Shown: positions 34,393-46,558, numbered from the stretch's first letter. The stretch is 64,000 bases of DNA from Athripsodes cinereus (GCA_947579605.1 OX388314.1:23260000-23323999), one strand, 5' to 3'. Notes: generated from the letters alone by a model not told the origin. Numbers and translations: made by a program.

Positions 34393-34677
34393 CTACGATC
34401 CTACCACGTCAGTGGGCGGGGGACCCGGCTGACGCAGCAGATCCCATCTTGATACCCACACATCTACGAATGTCTTAAAGCGTGAAGCGTTTGTGGCATT
34501 TAGAAACACTTCCCCAAACCAGATGGGTCGAGGAGTGTCAACAGTCATACCCAGAATCATTTCCTCTCTTGCATCCATCATCAAAGGACATTCCCAAAGG
34601 ATATGTTCCGCATATTGAGCTCCTGTCCCACATGTGCACCATGGATTATCGTGAAATTTGCTGAAAAGCATTGACAA
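34393..34677 (-). pseudogene. LINE ORF2 C-terminal fragment with zinc knuckle (I/R1/Jockey-like)
   Basis: Open for 94 codons. It carries CTCGTGAQYAEHILWECPLM, a C-x-C-x7-H-x4-C knuckle typical of the end of RNase H-bearing LINEs, then a diverged tail. No RT or RNase H remains. Confidence 0.75.
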
Positions 34678-34679
34678 CA

Positions 34680-36439
34680 GAAAAATTACAAATATAAAAA
34701 AAAAAATCTACACAAATTAACATAAAAAGTTCTAAATTGAAAGCCGATAGAAGGCGGAAGGGAAAACTTCAGGTAAAATGATTCGATGCGATCGCATTCA
34801 AAGAAATATCCACGGGAAGGAAATGGCTGAAAATAGGTAGGTACCTACTTACTGGATGAAAGTTTTGACATGTCAATGAGGTAACTTGTGCCAAACAATA
34901 TTAAGATTCTAAAATGTTTGAAAACGTAAGAAACCTCCAGGTATATAAGTCATAGCTTATACGTAAATGTATGGATTAATCTGTTTAGAAATTCTAACAA
35001 TATTATTATTTCTTAAAAATAATTTTGCCTAAACTTTTAACTTATCTTTGTTACATTGTTTGAATATTTTATTATAAATCGCGTGGTAGTAACCATCATA
35101 CATACATACGTATGATTTCTTTGCGTGTTATGCTTAAATATATTTTTTTACCCGTTACATCATTTTCATTTATAATATTGTTTTTTTTTTAACAATTTTA
35201 CAATGTAAGTTATAATAAATAGATGTAAATATAATATATTAAATATGTTGTGCGAGTGATTTTGTTTTGTACAGAATAAGCTTATCAGATTTGTAATATA
35301 TTTTTTGTGAGTTGATTCAATTTATTATGTTTCAAAGACAAAGAAAGGTGACGGTCAGTCAAAGAGTTTGTATATCGACTCTTGTTTTACATAAAAATAT
35401 TACAGATAATAATAGAAAAAAAATTATGAGTATTCTAAATTACAAATTTATACTTTCATTTTCTAGTTCTTCTTTTTTTCGTGTCGGTCAGCATCAAAAA
35501 TAAAAACTAGAAAAAAACATCAAATCTATATTCCCATTCCCCCCTAGAAAGTCACAACCTCTCTTGCAGCTCCCCTCAGATGAGTTCGCTCTATGAATTC
35601 TTCCCGCAGTGACACTGGTTTGCTAGTAACCGTAGATGAATTATAACTATGGACAGGTCCATCGATTCTGCCCTATCATAGAAACTACAACTCCTTGCAG
35701 AGTATTGTGACGTTCTCAATGTTTTTGCCACTCTGTATCTTATATCCGTCTAAAATAATTATATTCAAAACTATGTTATTCCGCTTCCCATCTTTGAGAA
35801 GGTGTCAAGATTCATAGCCATAATATGAAGGATTGAATGCCACTTTGGCAGCTCCAAATAGTATTATTAGTTGTTAATCTTTTAACAAAATCACACACTA
35901 CGAAGAAAATCGAAGAGTTATTAATAAAAATGTAATTTAAAATACAAGGCTCACTATTTTTGAAACTTTTTAAAATAGACAAACAAACGCACTTGGAAAC
36001 ATTTATAACATGATTGTGATACCCATATTAGGTATGCCAGAACAATACATGAAGCTGTATTGAGGTTTGTTAGAGGTAATTTTGAAGACTTCGGTATATC
36101 GGCCAATATCTAAATTGGATAAAGTACGGCTTGTGAAAAGAATGGTTTGCGGGATCAAGTTCCATATTATGGGGACTATCAAATGAGGTGATGTGATTTT
36201 TTCTAAAACTTTTATGGAAGTTTCACATACACAGTAACATACATTAATATATTACAGTGTAGTTTGCCTTGTGGAAATATACTGCACTTATTGCGGGTAG
36301 GAAAACTTACTATAATTCTTTAATTCATGATTCATTTATCATCTCGAAATGAACAACTTACAGGATATGAAAGAAGGAGGTACGTACATAGCGTATAAAC
36401 TTTTTTTAATAAACCCATTGAAATATTTTCTGAGGAGAC
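34680..36439. other. Intron sequence of the MGCSSS gene; possible LINE remnant
   Basis: 35520-35830 is less AT-rich and its minus strand reads like decayed coding sequence (IERTHLRGAAREV-like), perhaps an old LINE end; not secure. The rest is unassigned. Confidence 0.35.
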
Positions 36440-36660
36440 ACCGGCAAAAAATGGGTTTCCCACGTTTTTATGTTAGATATTGAGTGTCCTGTAAAAAGCG
36501 GATTTTCGTAAAACATCACGTATACGATATTAAACATCTTTGATTGAATGTTTTAGTTTTATGGCACGGAGAGGACGGCCGGTGTGATCTTTATGTGTGG
36601 TTGGTCCGCTTGCTACCTTAATTGTGAGAGACACTTTGATGGTGTAGATAGATAGATATA
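36440..36660 (+). repeat. Family A repeat with TAGA tail
   Basis: GGCAAAAAATGGGTTTCCCA, TTGAGTGTCCTGTAAAAAG, GGCACGGAGAGGACGGCCGG, CTTTGATGGTGTAGATAGAT. Located ~200 bp from the MGCSSS exon, within its first intron. Confidence 0.72.
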
Positions 36661-36861
36661 TCAAATATATCATATCAAACAAAGAAAATATACCAAGTAC
36701 CTATATTAATTAACTCACGACATAATAAATTTAATATTCAATGATGTTTTGATGTGAACCCTAATATCTAAAGTCTTTTACGGAAGTTTTTAACTTCATT
36801 TTAACAAAATTTGTTTACAAGATTTTTTAGCAATTATAAGCTTAAGAAAAAGTTTTCTTAC

Positions 36862-36967
36862 CGTGTAAAGCATGTTCTCCTGTTTCTACCATATCATCCG
36901 CAACACTTTTCACTTCACCCAACGCCCCACCGTCTGTTGCGAACGGGGCACTACTCGAACATCCCAT
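36862..36967 (-). CDS. First coding exon of an unidentified MGCSSS-protein gene
   Basis: Reading on the minus strand, ATG GGA TGT TCG opens 35 codons plus one base and ends G|GTAAGAAAA, a strong donor. The start context is AATAATGG (A at -3, G at +4). The product begins MGCSSSAPFATDGG and continues GEVKSVADDMVETGEHALH. Gly2 followed by Cys3 and Ser residues is the classic dual acylation signal (N-myristoylation plus palmitoylation), so the protein is probably tethered to the plasma membrane. The rest looks like a short amphipathic acidic helix. I do not recognise the family. A GCATACAG just before the ATG could be a 3' splice site, so the exon may begin about 36980 with the 5' UTR further right. 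Downstream exons must lie below 36862 and I could not identify any. Confidence 0.72.
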
Positions 36968-37560
36968 TATTTCTTACTGTATGCTAAATTACTAAAATAA
37001 AATAATAAGTAAAATCGAAGAACACTAAGCAATCACGAAAAGAATAACTTAAATCAACAGCATCATCATCGTTGCCTAAAATTTAATCGAAAGAACATTG
37101 AACAAATTTGAAAATAACGCGGTAACTTATTATTATAACAGACAATAATTTGACAGAATTTGGAATGATTTTATGGCTATTGACTAATGTATGATTTTCA
37201 GCTAGTGTCTAATGTTTATAATAATAATGTACTACTTTCTAAGATAAAATAAATTGTTGTTGATGAGTTTCGCCGCGGCACTCCACGTTATGACTGATCG
37301 TCCACTACTAATGGTATTCTCTATTGTGATTTCACGTTGACCGCCTTGCCGGCCAACAATGACCCCAACCATCCCCAATAATATAACCAACCACTAACCA
37401 CCTTCTTTGCCACCCCTTTACTCCACGGGGTGAGTTGACCCTTGACGAGGTGGTTTGATCAGATTTACACGCTCGCTAGTTTTGGTTTTATGATAAAATA
37501 CAAGAAGCATACGATCAACGACGGACAACCAGCGCCACAAAATACAATAGGTTCTTACTT
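36968..37560 (-). promoter_or_regulatory. 5' UTR and candidate promoter region of the MGCSSS gene
   Basis: This region lies directly upstream of the minus-strand first exon. It is the least AT-rich non-repeat stretch nearby: 37260-37460 has GCCGCGGC, CACGTT and several GGTTG/CCACC words. I see no clear TATA box. The promoter call is from position and composition only. Confidence 0.35.
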
Positions 37561-37759
37561 TCGCAGACTTACATACCTACTACCCACGTTGACGCTCCTG
37601 ACTTGATAAATATCAACATTTTGCTTTGATGTATTATACAATATTATAAAAAAAAAACTTGTCAAAGGGTTAATTATTTTTGTTATGACACACGAGTTTA
37701 GCAAAGTTAAGCAATTGATATCCCCCGTCTTATTAATAAACGTGGATTTCAGTTTATTA

Positions 37760-38818
37760 AGTTAAGGGCCCCGTTTAGCAAAAACAGTAAAATATTCAAT
37801 TTTCAACAAATTTGATAGAAAAACTGCCTTAACTTGTTGACCCTAGCGAACATATTGAGCGGGATCGGAGGCGGTGAGCTGGTTCTCGACACTAGAACCA
37901 AGACTGTAGAGGACACGACGCAGCCCACATGGGTTAAGATTCATCAACACCGAGCCATACGAAAAGTAAAGTAAGTATATTGATTTAATAAAATAGAAAA
38001 ACAAATATTTATTACCAATATTAGTTTTTTACTAAAAAATAAATAAATCGCAGACTTTTTTTTTTTATTTTTTTTATTTTTTTTTTAAAAAGATATATCT
38101 GGGTTTTGTTATAAACCCAAATACAACCTTATACACCTTTCACAGTAAGCTAAAAGCTTGTGTCGTGAAAGGGGAGTTTGCCGGTACCTGGGATCGAACC
38201 ACGGACCCCCTGTTCTAGAGGCCGAGGCTCTACCCCCAGGCTACCGACGAACTCTGACAAGATTTATTTAGGTACTCTTTGTTATATCAAAATACAGATT
38301 ATTTGTAAAAAATATATATTTTTTATTCATCCTATCAAGCACATAAATACCATAGATTTGAGCAAACCTTTTTTAGTATCCAAAAAATCGAGTTCATGTG
38401 GAGATTTTTGGTTTCAAAATATGAGAAATTTTATCAAAAAAAAAATTTTTTAAATCGGTCAATATCCATGAAAAAAACAAAAAAAAAAAGGATTTTTTGT
38501 TGTTCTATAATTGTAAAAACTATCTAAATATTCGTAATATTAAAAAAAAATATGAAAATTTGTAGGGTTCTCGTGCGTTTGTATACCAAACACACCCCCG
38601 AATTCGATTTTTAGAAATATGCTTTTTTTATAAACGAATATTATGAAGCTAAAATCAAGTTTTTTTTTAAAGTGAAAGTTTGATATTGTTAATTAATATT
38701 TGTTTTCATATTTTATCAAATCAAAATGTTCGTAGGTTCAACAATTTTTGAGAGTTTGTGTACCAAACTTGTTGAAAATTGAATGATTTATCGTTTTTGC
38801 TAAACGGGCCCCTTAAGT
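37760..38818. mobile_element. TTAA-flanked element with ~50-bp TIRs, ~1.05 kb
   Basis: Left TTAAGGGCCCCGTTTAGC followed by AAAAAC..TAAA..ATTCAATTTTCAACAA; right TTGTTGAAAATTGAATGATT, GTTTTTGCTAAACGGGCCCC, TTAA. TTAA at both ends is the piggyBac-type target duplication. It contains the S1 SINE at 38057-38254 and another repeat (37895-37978) shared with 17720-17805. Confidence 0.75.
38057..38254 (-). mobile_element. SINE S1, copy 4, full length
   Basis: Interrupted poly-T tail, ATATCTGGGTTTTGTTATAA, CGTGAAAGGGGAGTTTGCCG, box B GGATCGAACCACGG and box A side CCCCCAGGCTACCGACGAAC. It sits inside the TTAA-flanked terminal inverted repeat pair at 37.76-38.82 kb, so it inserted after that element. 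Confidence 0.85.
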
Positions 38819-38819
38819 A

Positions 38820-39292
38820 AGCGAGCGATCAACCACCGATCAAAAAACATTTTTTCGAATCTGGGTTACGATGAACCCATACAAATACCTTCACCAGAAA
38901 CAAAAATAATGATTTAATAAAAAAAAAACAAATGTTTTTTTTCTATTATCATGTTTTTTTATTAAGAGAGAATTATTTCGTCTTATAAGGACATTGTCAA
39001 TCAAAACGCCTCTTTCAATAAAAAAACCCATAGTAGAAAAAACTTTAATTTTAATTTCATTATAGAATTCTACAACCCAAACACTGACACAGTTACAACA
39101 ATGATATTTTTATTATGAAAGTGAAGTAAGTCGACAGCAGGATTTATACCACGGAATTTTCGCTCCAAGAAATTCAGATCAAGACTCTTTTGCTTCAAAA
39201 AGCTTTTGACATGAAAAATACTTTGAAGTAATAGTTGAGAAAGAAAAAAATACCTTTTCCAAAAACACTGTCAAATAATTAATAGCTACATA
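38820..39292. other. No gene seen
   Basis: AT-rich with A/T homopolymers; nothing assigned. Confidence 0.45.
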
Positions 39293-39535
39293 TATAATAA
39301 TAATAACTAGACAACTTATTTAAGATGCGCCGTTTTGTAGAAAAACCACTGCAAGAGCCCATTCAAGAATCATAACACCTCCTGAACAATAGGGTCTTCA
39401 ACCTCGCCTTGAACACCTCCACACTCTCCAGAGTTCGCAAATCATAGGGAATTTTGTTCCACAGCAACGGACCAGCCACATAGAAGGCACGGTCAACATA
39501 GTTGGCCAGACCCCCCTATGCGGCACAACAAGTCT
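39293..39535 (-). mobile_element. CR1-like LINE 3' fragment with ATT-rich tail
   Basis: Minus-strand translation: DRAFYVAGPLLWNKIPYDLR, TLESVEVFKARLKTLLFRRC, then a 3' UTR ending TTGTCTAGTTATTATTATT. The motif AGPLLWNxIP...FKxxLKTLLF is characteristic. Confidence 0.8.
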
Positions 39536-39539
39536 ATTG

Positions 39540-40920
39540 ACAGAGTCATATGAAGCTATCAACTAGCTCAATGGTGAAAATATTCAGATATTGTCGGTAG
39601 CTTAGAATCTCCTATAGGTCGTTCGATTTCCGTTGTCGACTTTTATAGTCTAACTCATTTCAAAAAAAGAACACGAAACACAACCCAGAAGTGCGATAAA
39701 TTTTGTAGTTAATTAGTATAAAATCGTAAAACTAGTTTTATTTTGTATAACGAGTACGAGTTTATCAAGGACATCATGTCTATGAAATGGCTGTAGTGTA
39801 TGTGTGTGTGTGATTTTTTTTTATGTTAAGAATTTCTAATTAATCACATGTTGTTTGGCGATATAATATTAACACAATATTCCTCCTGCCACGCGCCACT
39901 TTCACCTCTATATTATTACTACTTCACATCACTACACCAAGCATACCTACTACTCACATATTATTTGACATGCATTATGTTTAAATTATAACCAAAATAT
40001 GCGTATCACATGGGCATTTACAAAAATATAAAATATTAACACTGTTTATTCTTCAAATTTATATTCACTTACATTGGATATTCATCTAAAGTTTCGTTGC
40101 ACTTACTTACTAAGACCATCTTTAGATATTTGTCTGTATTTTTTATTCTTATTGTACATTTCTACGAGTAGACTTATTATAAAGTTCACAATAAAAGCAT
40201 ACATAATACACAGTATACTAACTACGTCTAAATGTTGTTTTCTCAAAACTGCGTTTAATAAATTTTAATACAATTTTCATTCCTAATATTTCAGGATCTG
40301 AAAAGTTCCGAATGACTTCTGGTGGAATTGAACAGTTGTGACAGGTTTTGAATAAAAAATAAAGCAATAAATAAGATCGACCTACGTTATTAATTAATAT
40401 TACCTATGTATATACAATGTATGTATCAGGTTCATGCAGATTATATTTTCATAAATCCCTCTGTTTCGGAAAATACGATGAATAATTATATGATTTCTGC
40501 GTCGATGTAGGATAATGGAGGACCTCAATTGCCAAAATAGCTCCTTAATAGGCATGCTTGGTTTATATATAGCATAATTTCTGAGTAGGTACTGAGTTTT
40601 CGTATTATCAACTTTGTTCCAACACTACGTCAGACATCGGCGCACTCATTAGAAACCCTTCGAGTCAATAGAAAAGATGAAGGGAGTTTTCTTGGAAAAT
40701 GTTGTATCATGGCTATTTTTTTGCGTGTAAATTTCGTCATTTACCAAGAATTATAATACTTAAAAACTATTTTTAGAATATGTGGATATACTTACCTACT
40801 TTATTATAGACGAAGTTTGACGCTGTAGTAAATACCTAATATTATATAATTATAAAGGTAGTTTCTTGGAACTTGAATTTTTGGTTCCTTTTTTAATAAA
40901 AAAATTAATCTGGATTTGGA
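39540..40920. other. No gene seen
   Basis: AT-rich intergenic sequence; a short (TG)n at 39799-39811. The open frame at 40074-40268 has no recognisable motif. Confidence 0.45.
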
Positions 40921-40924
40921 ATAA

Positions 40925-41085
40925 ACCAAAATACACCCAGAAACCTTCACAGTAAGCAATATTATGATTGAGTTATGAAAGTGGAATAGGTCGGCAGAGA
41001 ATAGGTACATATTATAATTAATCCCGGGTCTCTCGATTGATCGTACGAGACTCTGACATTAGGCTGCCGACCACTTGGTTCTCTA
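40925..41085 (-). mobile_element. Degenerate S1-related SINE
   Basis: Minus strand shows GTGGTCGGCAGCCTAATGTC, AGAGTCTCG, a decayed box B, CTTACTGTGAAGG and TTTTGGTTTATTCC, matching the S1 layout at low identity. Confidence 0.5.
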
Positions 41086-41179
41086 TTGAATATTTTACTA
41101 TATATACCTAAATAAAGCACTAGCAAAGCACTAGAAGCAGAATATGACATAGAAAATAATGGAGATGACATCTTAAGAA

Positions 41180-42754
41180 GTGAATTTATATTGCCTTAGC
41201 AAAGTTGAAAGACGGCAAAGCACCAAAAGGCATGAAAAGGGAAAAGGCATGCTTGATACATTGTATAAGCTTGTCTGCAAAATATACGACACAGGAGAGA
41301 TACCTGAGGACTTTGCCAAATGTCTGATACGAGCGCTCCCTAAGAAAGCAGGCACGACAAAGTGCGAACAACACAGAACCTTAAGCATGATATCACACGC
41401 TTCTAAGATACTCACCAACATTATAATGAAAAGGGCGGAAAGTAAAATCAACGAAACACTTTCAGAAGATCAATTTGGATTCCGCAAAGAGACAGGCACA
41501 AGAGATGCAATCCTGAGTCTCAGACTTACATACTCTAGAAAAGAGATTAATAAAAACACATATATAGCTTGGTTAGCTGGAAGATATTGCCTCCAGGCAA
41601 TAAGCTCGCCAATTGCTCATGATTGTTTTTTTCTGATCAATAAAGTGTTCTTATTATTATTATTATTATTATTCATCGACCTTGAAAAAGCATTCGATAA
41701 AGTAGAATGGGAACAACTTTTTAACACCCTCAACCAGATAGGAATGAGTTATAAAGACAGAAGAGCAATCTGGAGCTTATACAAGAACGAAATGGCTGTG
41801 ATTAAAAGCGGAGAGAGCTGCGCAGAAGCAAGGGTCGAACAAGGCGTAAGACAAGGATGCTCAATGTCGCCAGCTCTCTTTAACTGCTATATACAGCGAG
41901 CCATTGATGAACTGAGAGAAGAAATGAAGAACTGGACAGGAGTAAAAATAAATAGGAAAAAGGTCGACATGATAAGATATGCTGACGACATAGCACTGCT
42001 CGCAGACTCCGAGATGGAGCTGAACGAAGCCTTAGGAAAAATGAAAAGTATACTGTTGTCAAAGTACAATATGAAAATAAATAAAGAAAAAACAAAATGT
42101 ATGGTCGTTGGAAAAGAGGAAGCGACTGCGGACATTGCCTTAAATGGAGTGAGCATCAAACAAGTAAGTGAATTCGTGTACCTAGGCAGCAGAATAAACC
42201 AGGATGGACGCTCCAAAGTAGAAATTGTAAGCAGAATAAACCAGGTAAGGATTGCCTTCAACAAAAAATCGAAGATATTGGAATCCCCAAATATTGACTT
42301 AAGCGTAAGGAAGAACCTTACTAAAGCCTTTGTTTGGAGCATTCTGCTTTATGGTTGTGAGACATGGACCATCAGCAAGAGTGAAAGCGGACGGTTGGCG
42401 GCCTTTGAAATGTGGTGCTACAGACGCATGCTTAAGATCCATTGGTCGGAGCACGTCGAAAACGAAGAAGTATTAACCAGGGTAGGCGAAAAAAGGCAAC
42501 TCCTTAAGAGAATCAGCCAACAACGAGCTAACTGGATTGGCCACAATATTAGGCACCCAGGACTACTCATCGCCATCGCGGAGGGTAAGACCGAGGGGAC
42601 AAATAGCAGAGGCCGACCAAGAGACGCATATATGCACCAACTGAAGAGGGACATGAACTGTGGCTCATACGTGGAGCTGAAAAGACTGGCTGAGAATAGG
42701 GACGAATGGAGAAGAAAAACCAAACTCGTTGCAGACCAATCCAATGGATTGTAA
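41180..42754 (+). pseudogene. RTE-like LINE reverse transcriptase, 5'-damaged, with in-frame insertion
   Basis: RT motifs are clear: QFGFRKETGTRDAI, FIDLEKAFDKVEWE, VRQGCSMSPALFN and the catalytic YADD (IRYADDIALLAD). The RTE-type C terminus follows: LLYGCETWTISKSE, FEMWCYRRMLKIHWSEH, then GRPRDAYMHQLKRDM. The 5' end is broken: around 41130-41235 the reading passes through more than one frame (ALEAEYDIENNGDD, then AKLKDGKAPKG, then the main frame), so the element is truncated and frameshifted. Between residues IA and FIDLEKAF there are exactly 34 extra codons derived from another LINE tail (41569-41670); these break the catalytic palm domain, so the enzyme is presumably dead. The 3' end is GATTGTAACTC followed by a TA-rich tail, as in RTE elements. 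Confidence 0.9.
41569..41670 (+). mobile_element. 102-bp CR1-like LINE 3'-end insertion inside the RTE ORF
   Basis: The insert reads GGTTAGCTGGAAGATATTGC, GGCAATAAGCTCGCC, then CAATAAAGTG-like sequence and a (TTA)n tail. It splits TYIA from FIDLEKAF. Its length is 34 codons and it lacks stops, so the host frame stays open. The GCTGGAAGA...ATAAG.CGCC block is a common 3' end of lepidopteran CR1-type LINEs (recognised from general knowledge). No clear target-site duplication is seen. Confidence 0.75.
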
Positions 42755-43351
42755 CTCATTATATATATATATACCTAATAATTATAGGTATGAGATTTTA
42801 CAAGACCATAAAGTAAGTGAAATCATTTCACCGTGATTTCAATTATTTATCTCAAAAACATTAGACTCAGTCGTTGACGAGAAAAAATTTATTGTGTCGA
42901 AAATTGACTTCGTTTTCACATACTTTACAGTTACATGAAATTCGTATATAGTTTACCTGCCTATCCAAGTACATAGGTAAACTATATAGACATTAATTTC
43001 TTATTAACTGCATACCTACTAAACCACTATTTTAGGAGAAATAAATAATATTATAGGTATGTGTTATCTTATATCCATAAAATATTAAATCTCATTTGCC
43101 AATAAATCATTTCAAATAGGAGTTCCCCGCGCTAAATTTATCAAGAGGTGATTGACGTAAGGAAAATCTTAAATTAAAGGAAAATATTTTTAAATTATTA
43201 GTTTCATTGCGGCTTTAGTAAATCCCATCGAATAAACTATAATTTTAATATCAATCAAAGTTTTTAACTGTAGTCATAATAATATACATGATAATTTAAA
43301 TAAAATATTATATTGATTGAGTTTACGTTTATTTTGTAATACTCCATGTGT

Positions 43352-43568
43352 ATGTATGGAAGAAAACATAATTGGTTTTGGTTTTACATATCTACTTTAT
43401 AATATTTACTTATATAGTGACCTGGTTTCGACTTAAAAAAATCATTGTCAAACTAATGCATTTGTTTGACAATCTGAGTTTAAAAAATAAATTTATATGT
43501 CGAAACCAAGTCAATATAAAATTTAATATAATGTAAAACTAAATCCAATTATGTTTACTTCCAAATTG
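43352..43568. mobile_element. Imperfect inverted-repeat element
   Basis: Left GGAAGAAAACATAATTGGTT, TGGTTTTACAT and TGACCTGGTTTCGAC; right GTCGAAACCAAGTCAATATA, ATGTAAAACTAAATCCAATT, ATGTTTACTTCC. The centre ATTGTCAAACTAATGCATTTGTTTGACAAT is itself a small hairpin (written in two parts in nature: ATTGTCAAAC and GTTTGACAAT). Confidence 0.75.
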
Positions 43569-43569
43569 A

Positions 43570-46558
43570 ATTTGAAATATTATATAGGTATATGTCCGAC
43601 TTCAATTCATAGGTATAATGCTGGATGATAATTTGATTATAGAATAATGAGCACACTTAAATTTGATCAATTTTCCTTCGAGCTTGTATACGTCACTATG
43701 ACATCATTGAAATATTTATGTGATAAAAAAATAATGAAAATGACCATAGACAACCATCATAGACAATCATTGTGAACCAGGGCTGCCACTACGTCGTAAC
43801 TACACGTCCGACAGCTCGTTTACCTTGCGAAATGTCAAATTATTATTATTGTCCAGAATAGTACTATCATAGATGTACCTGTTGAAGTTATAATTAAATG
43901 TGCCAATAAAAATATAATATACCATGTCACTGTAATATAATATAGTACGCAGCTGTTGTGATGTACGATGAAAAAATATTAATATTACAATCCGCTGTGC
44001 TGCGCTAAACAACATACAATATCATTTGCCGCTGAAGTTGTATTGTTACGTCAACCAACCAAATAATGTATTATTCTGTTTAATTTACACAATTGATGTG
44101 ATATAGTTTATAGGAAACGTTATAATATACGTACAAAGACAGATACACCGTCACATTGACAACTATTTACAATACACATATTAACAATCGTTTCATATTG
44201 TGCTGGTAAGCTACAAATGTTCACTTGATTTATTTAGTATTATTATTATCAATAATAACATGTAATTATTATCACCGTGTCGTGTGTTATAATTATTATA
44301 AATGTGTTGTGTGTTATCAATGTTGTTTTAATATTGTTATGTTCTTATCATTAACTTTATTGCATGCCGCTTCACCTATCCAAGGATGGATTCTTTACAA
44401 GGTTTGGGAATTAAAACAATAATTTTATTAAATGTTTCTTTGAGTTGTAGGTTGTGTAGCAGCACATAGGTTACATAAATAACTTTTCTATCGTTCAATA
44501 ACACATTTTTAATGATAAAAGCATTGTAATTCATATTGTGACACAGCTGTCATATATTTTTAAAGGATTTTTGGTTATATCATTTTATCTTTATCTAAAT
44601 TGATGTCCTATAAAAAATCTGTGCTCTGATTTTCATATAAAATATAATTTTTCTTAAAAACAATTTGTTACAATTTTATTGTTACAATCCAAATAAAAAT
44701 AATAAGGCTTTTCAAACATTTTAAAATTTTGTGACCGTTTTAAAATCTAGGACCCCCTAGTTGTAATTAGTTCAAATGCACTCTAAAAGGCAGGTTCTGT
44801 AAAATATGTATAATACATTCAGCGATGAAGTATGCCACTTATACCAATGTCTTATTTTTAAAGGCGCAGTGAAGATCATCGGGCCATTGTCTACTAATAG
44901 GAGATAAATTGCAATGCTAGATAGATACACAGATCCATTTTAAAAATGCAACTCGTTAAAGAAAACAGGATTCAAGGTTTACTAATTATAGAAAGATTCA
45001 TGACCAACAAATTTATATTATCTTTCTCATAAAATATTCCAATAAAATTATGTAAATATTTTGAAATATGCATTTTACGAGATTAAAAATCAAATCAAAT
45101 GTAATTGTTTACTTTTAAGTCAGTTTATGTTGATTCCCACACACAGAATAATTTCATGGGTTCCATAATCGGTCAGTTGATTTTAATACCAATTTATATT
45201 ATATGCAAAATCTTACTATTATGTAATAGTTTCAAACTGCATATACATCTAAATTAACTTTATTAAAAGAAAAACATCTGTTCATGTTTTGTAATTCATT
45301 TATCGATTAATTTATGGAAGAAAGTAAAATTATTTACATTCTCTCGGCCATTGTATTTGAGCTTAGCTAAAGGATTATTAAAAAAAAAATAGCCATATTA
45401 GTCCATCCATACCTGTATAATTATGTCTTATAGTATTAACCCTTCATGAAATCCTTTGTAGCGTCCCTCTAGTGAATTTGTTGCCAGTTGAACAACAGAT
45501 TTAGCGACCCCAAAGTATAATTGTTGTGTCGGTTGACTTGACATTCCTTTATCTTTGAATCATTAAGGCCTAAAAGAATTAGACTCGTGTAACTCATTGC
45601 AGAGAGGAGATTGAGTTATTGGAATTATAAAAAATCTTCGAACAATACCTGTTTCAGTTTGGATAAGAATGTTGAAGTAAGCTGAGTAGCATTTCAATTA
45701 TAATTAATTATAACTTTGGTGATGGGCATATTAAAAAATATCCTTTTCGCGTAAATCATAAACAATAATTAATGTCCCTAATTCCTTATTTGTTTGCATG
45801 TTTATTATCATAGAGAATCCTGTATTAATTTGCTAGGCTTTATTTTTTTGTTTAATAGTATTGTACTAATTTTTAAGTAGCCTTAACTTAGTACGTCAGT
45901 AATGAAACTTAAATATGGTTATGTATTAAAAACTAGTATTGTGAATGTTCAAGACTTGTTGTGAGGCCTGAATTTTATTAGTTTATAATGAAGGCAGATG
46001 GAAATTCATTTTTGTTTATTACTAATCCTCATCTGGGTGGATGAATTGAATATAAGTTATATGTTTCATTTTATAAATTAAACAGATAAAATCTGCTAAT
46101 GCCAGAACATCATTAATGTTGTTTCAACAAAATTATCCATTGGAATTTTTTTGATTTAGTTGTGTCCTTCAAAATAATATAAATACATTATAAAGTATAC
46201 AAATTTGTTATGTGGTTTGTGTGATTGATAAAGGTGATTAACTTTATAGCCCAGTAGTCTGCTACATGTAAACATGTTTCTTCCATTCAAAATATTTGTA
46301 TACATATATCTAATAATAAATAATATATGTTAATACCGCCTTTATTATTATATGTTTAACTTAGTATTTTATCAATGCAAATGTGGAAACAAGTATTTAC
46401 ATAACATCAACAACATGAAATCAGAGTAGTTATTTAGATTTTCTAGCACGGTGTGGACCTGTGACTGCTCGGATGTGATGAAGCTGAATCAAAACAAAAT
46501 TAAAATGATTTTAGATTTGAGAGTAAGTAAAATTTTAATACTACTTTATTTATTTTAG
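43570..46558. other. Upstream region of the ITPRID-like gene; 5' exons not identified
   Basis: Contains the degraded family A repeat at 44790. A weak donor-like GCTG|GTAAGC at 44206 could end a non-coding first exon, but nothing confirms it. Open frames at 43800 and 44225 lack motifs. Confidence 0.35.
44790..44925 (+). repeat. Family A repeat, degraded
   Basis: GGCAGGTTCTGTAAAATATG, TTCAGCGATGAAGTATGCCA, then a diverged end. Confidence 0.5.

Noticed and set aside
34482..34664. Plus-strand 60-codon frame
   Set aside because: Antisense shadow of the minus-strand LINE zinc-knuckle fragment.
41173..42759. Several long minus-strand frames opposite the RTE ORF
   Set aside because: Shadows of the plus-strand reverse transcriptase; no motifs of their own.
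46480..46558. Tiny exon MKLNQNKIK... joined to exon 1 by a GTAAGT
   Set aside because: The implied intron would be only ~36 bp and the joined frame stops before the Met at 46633.
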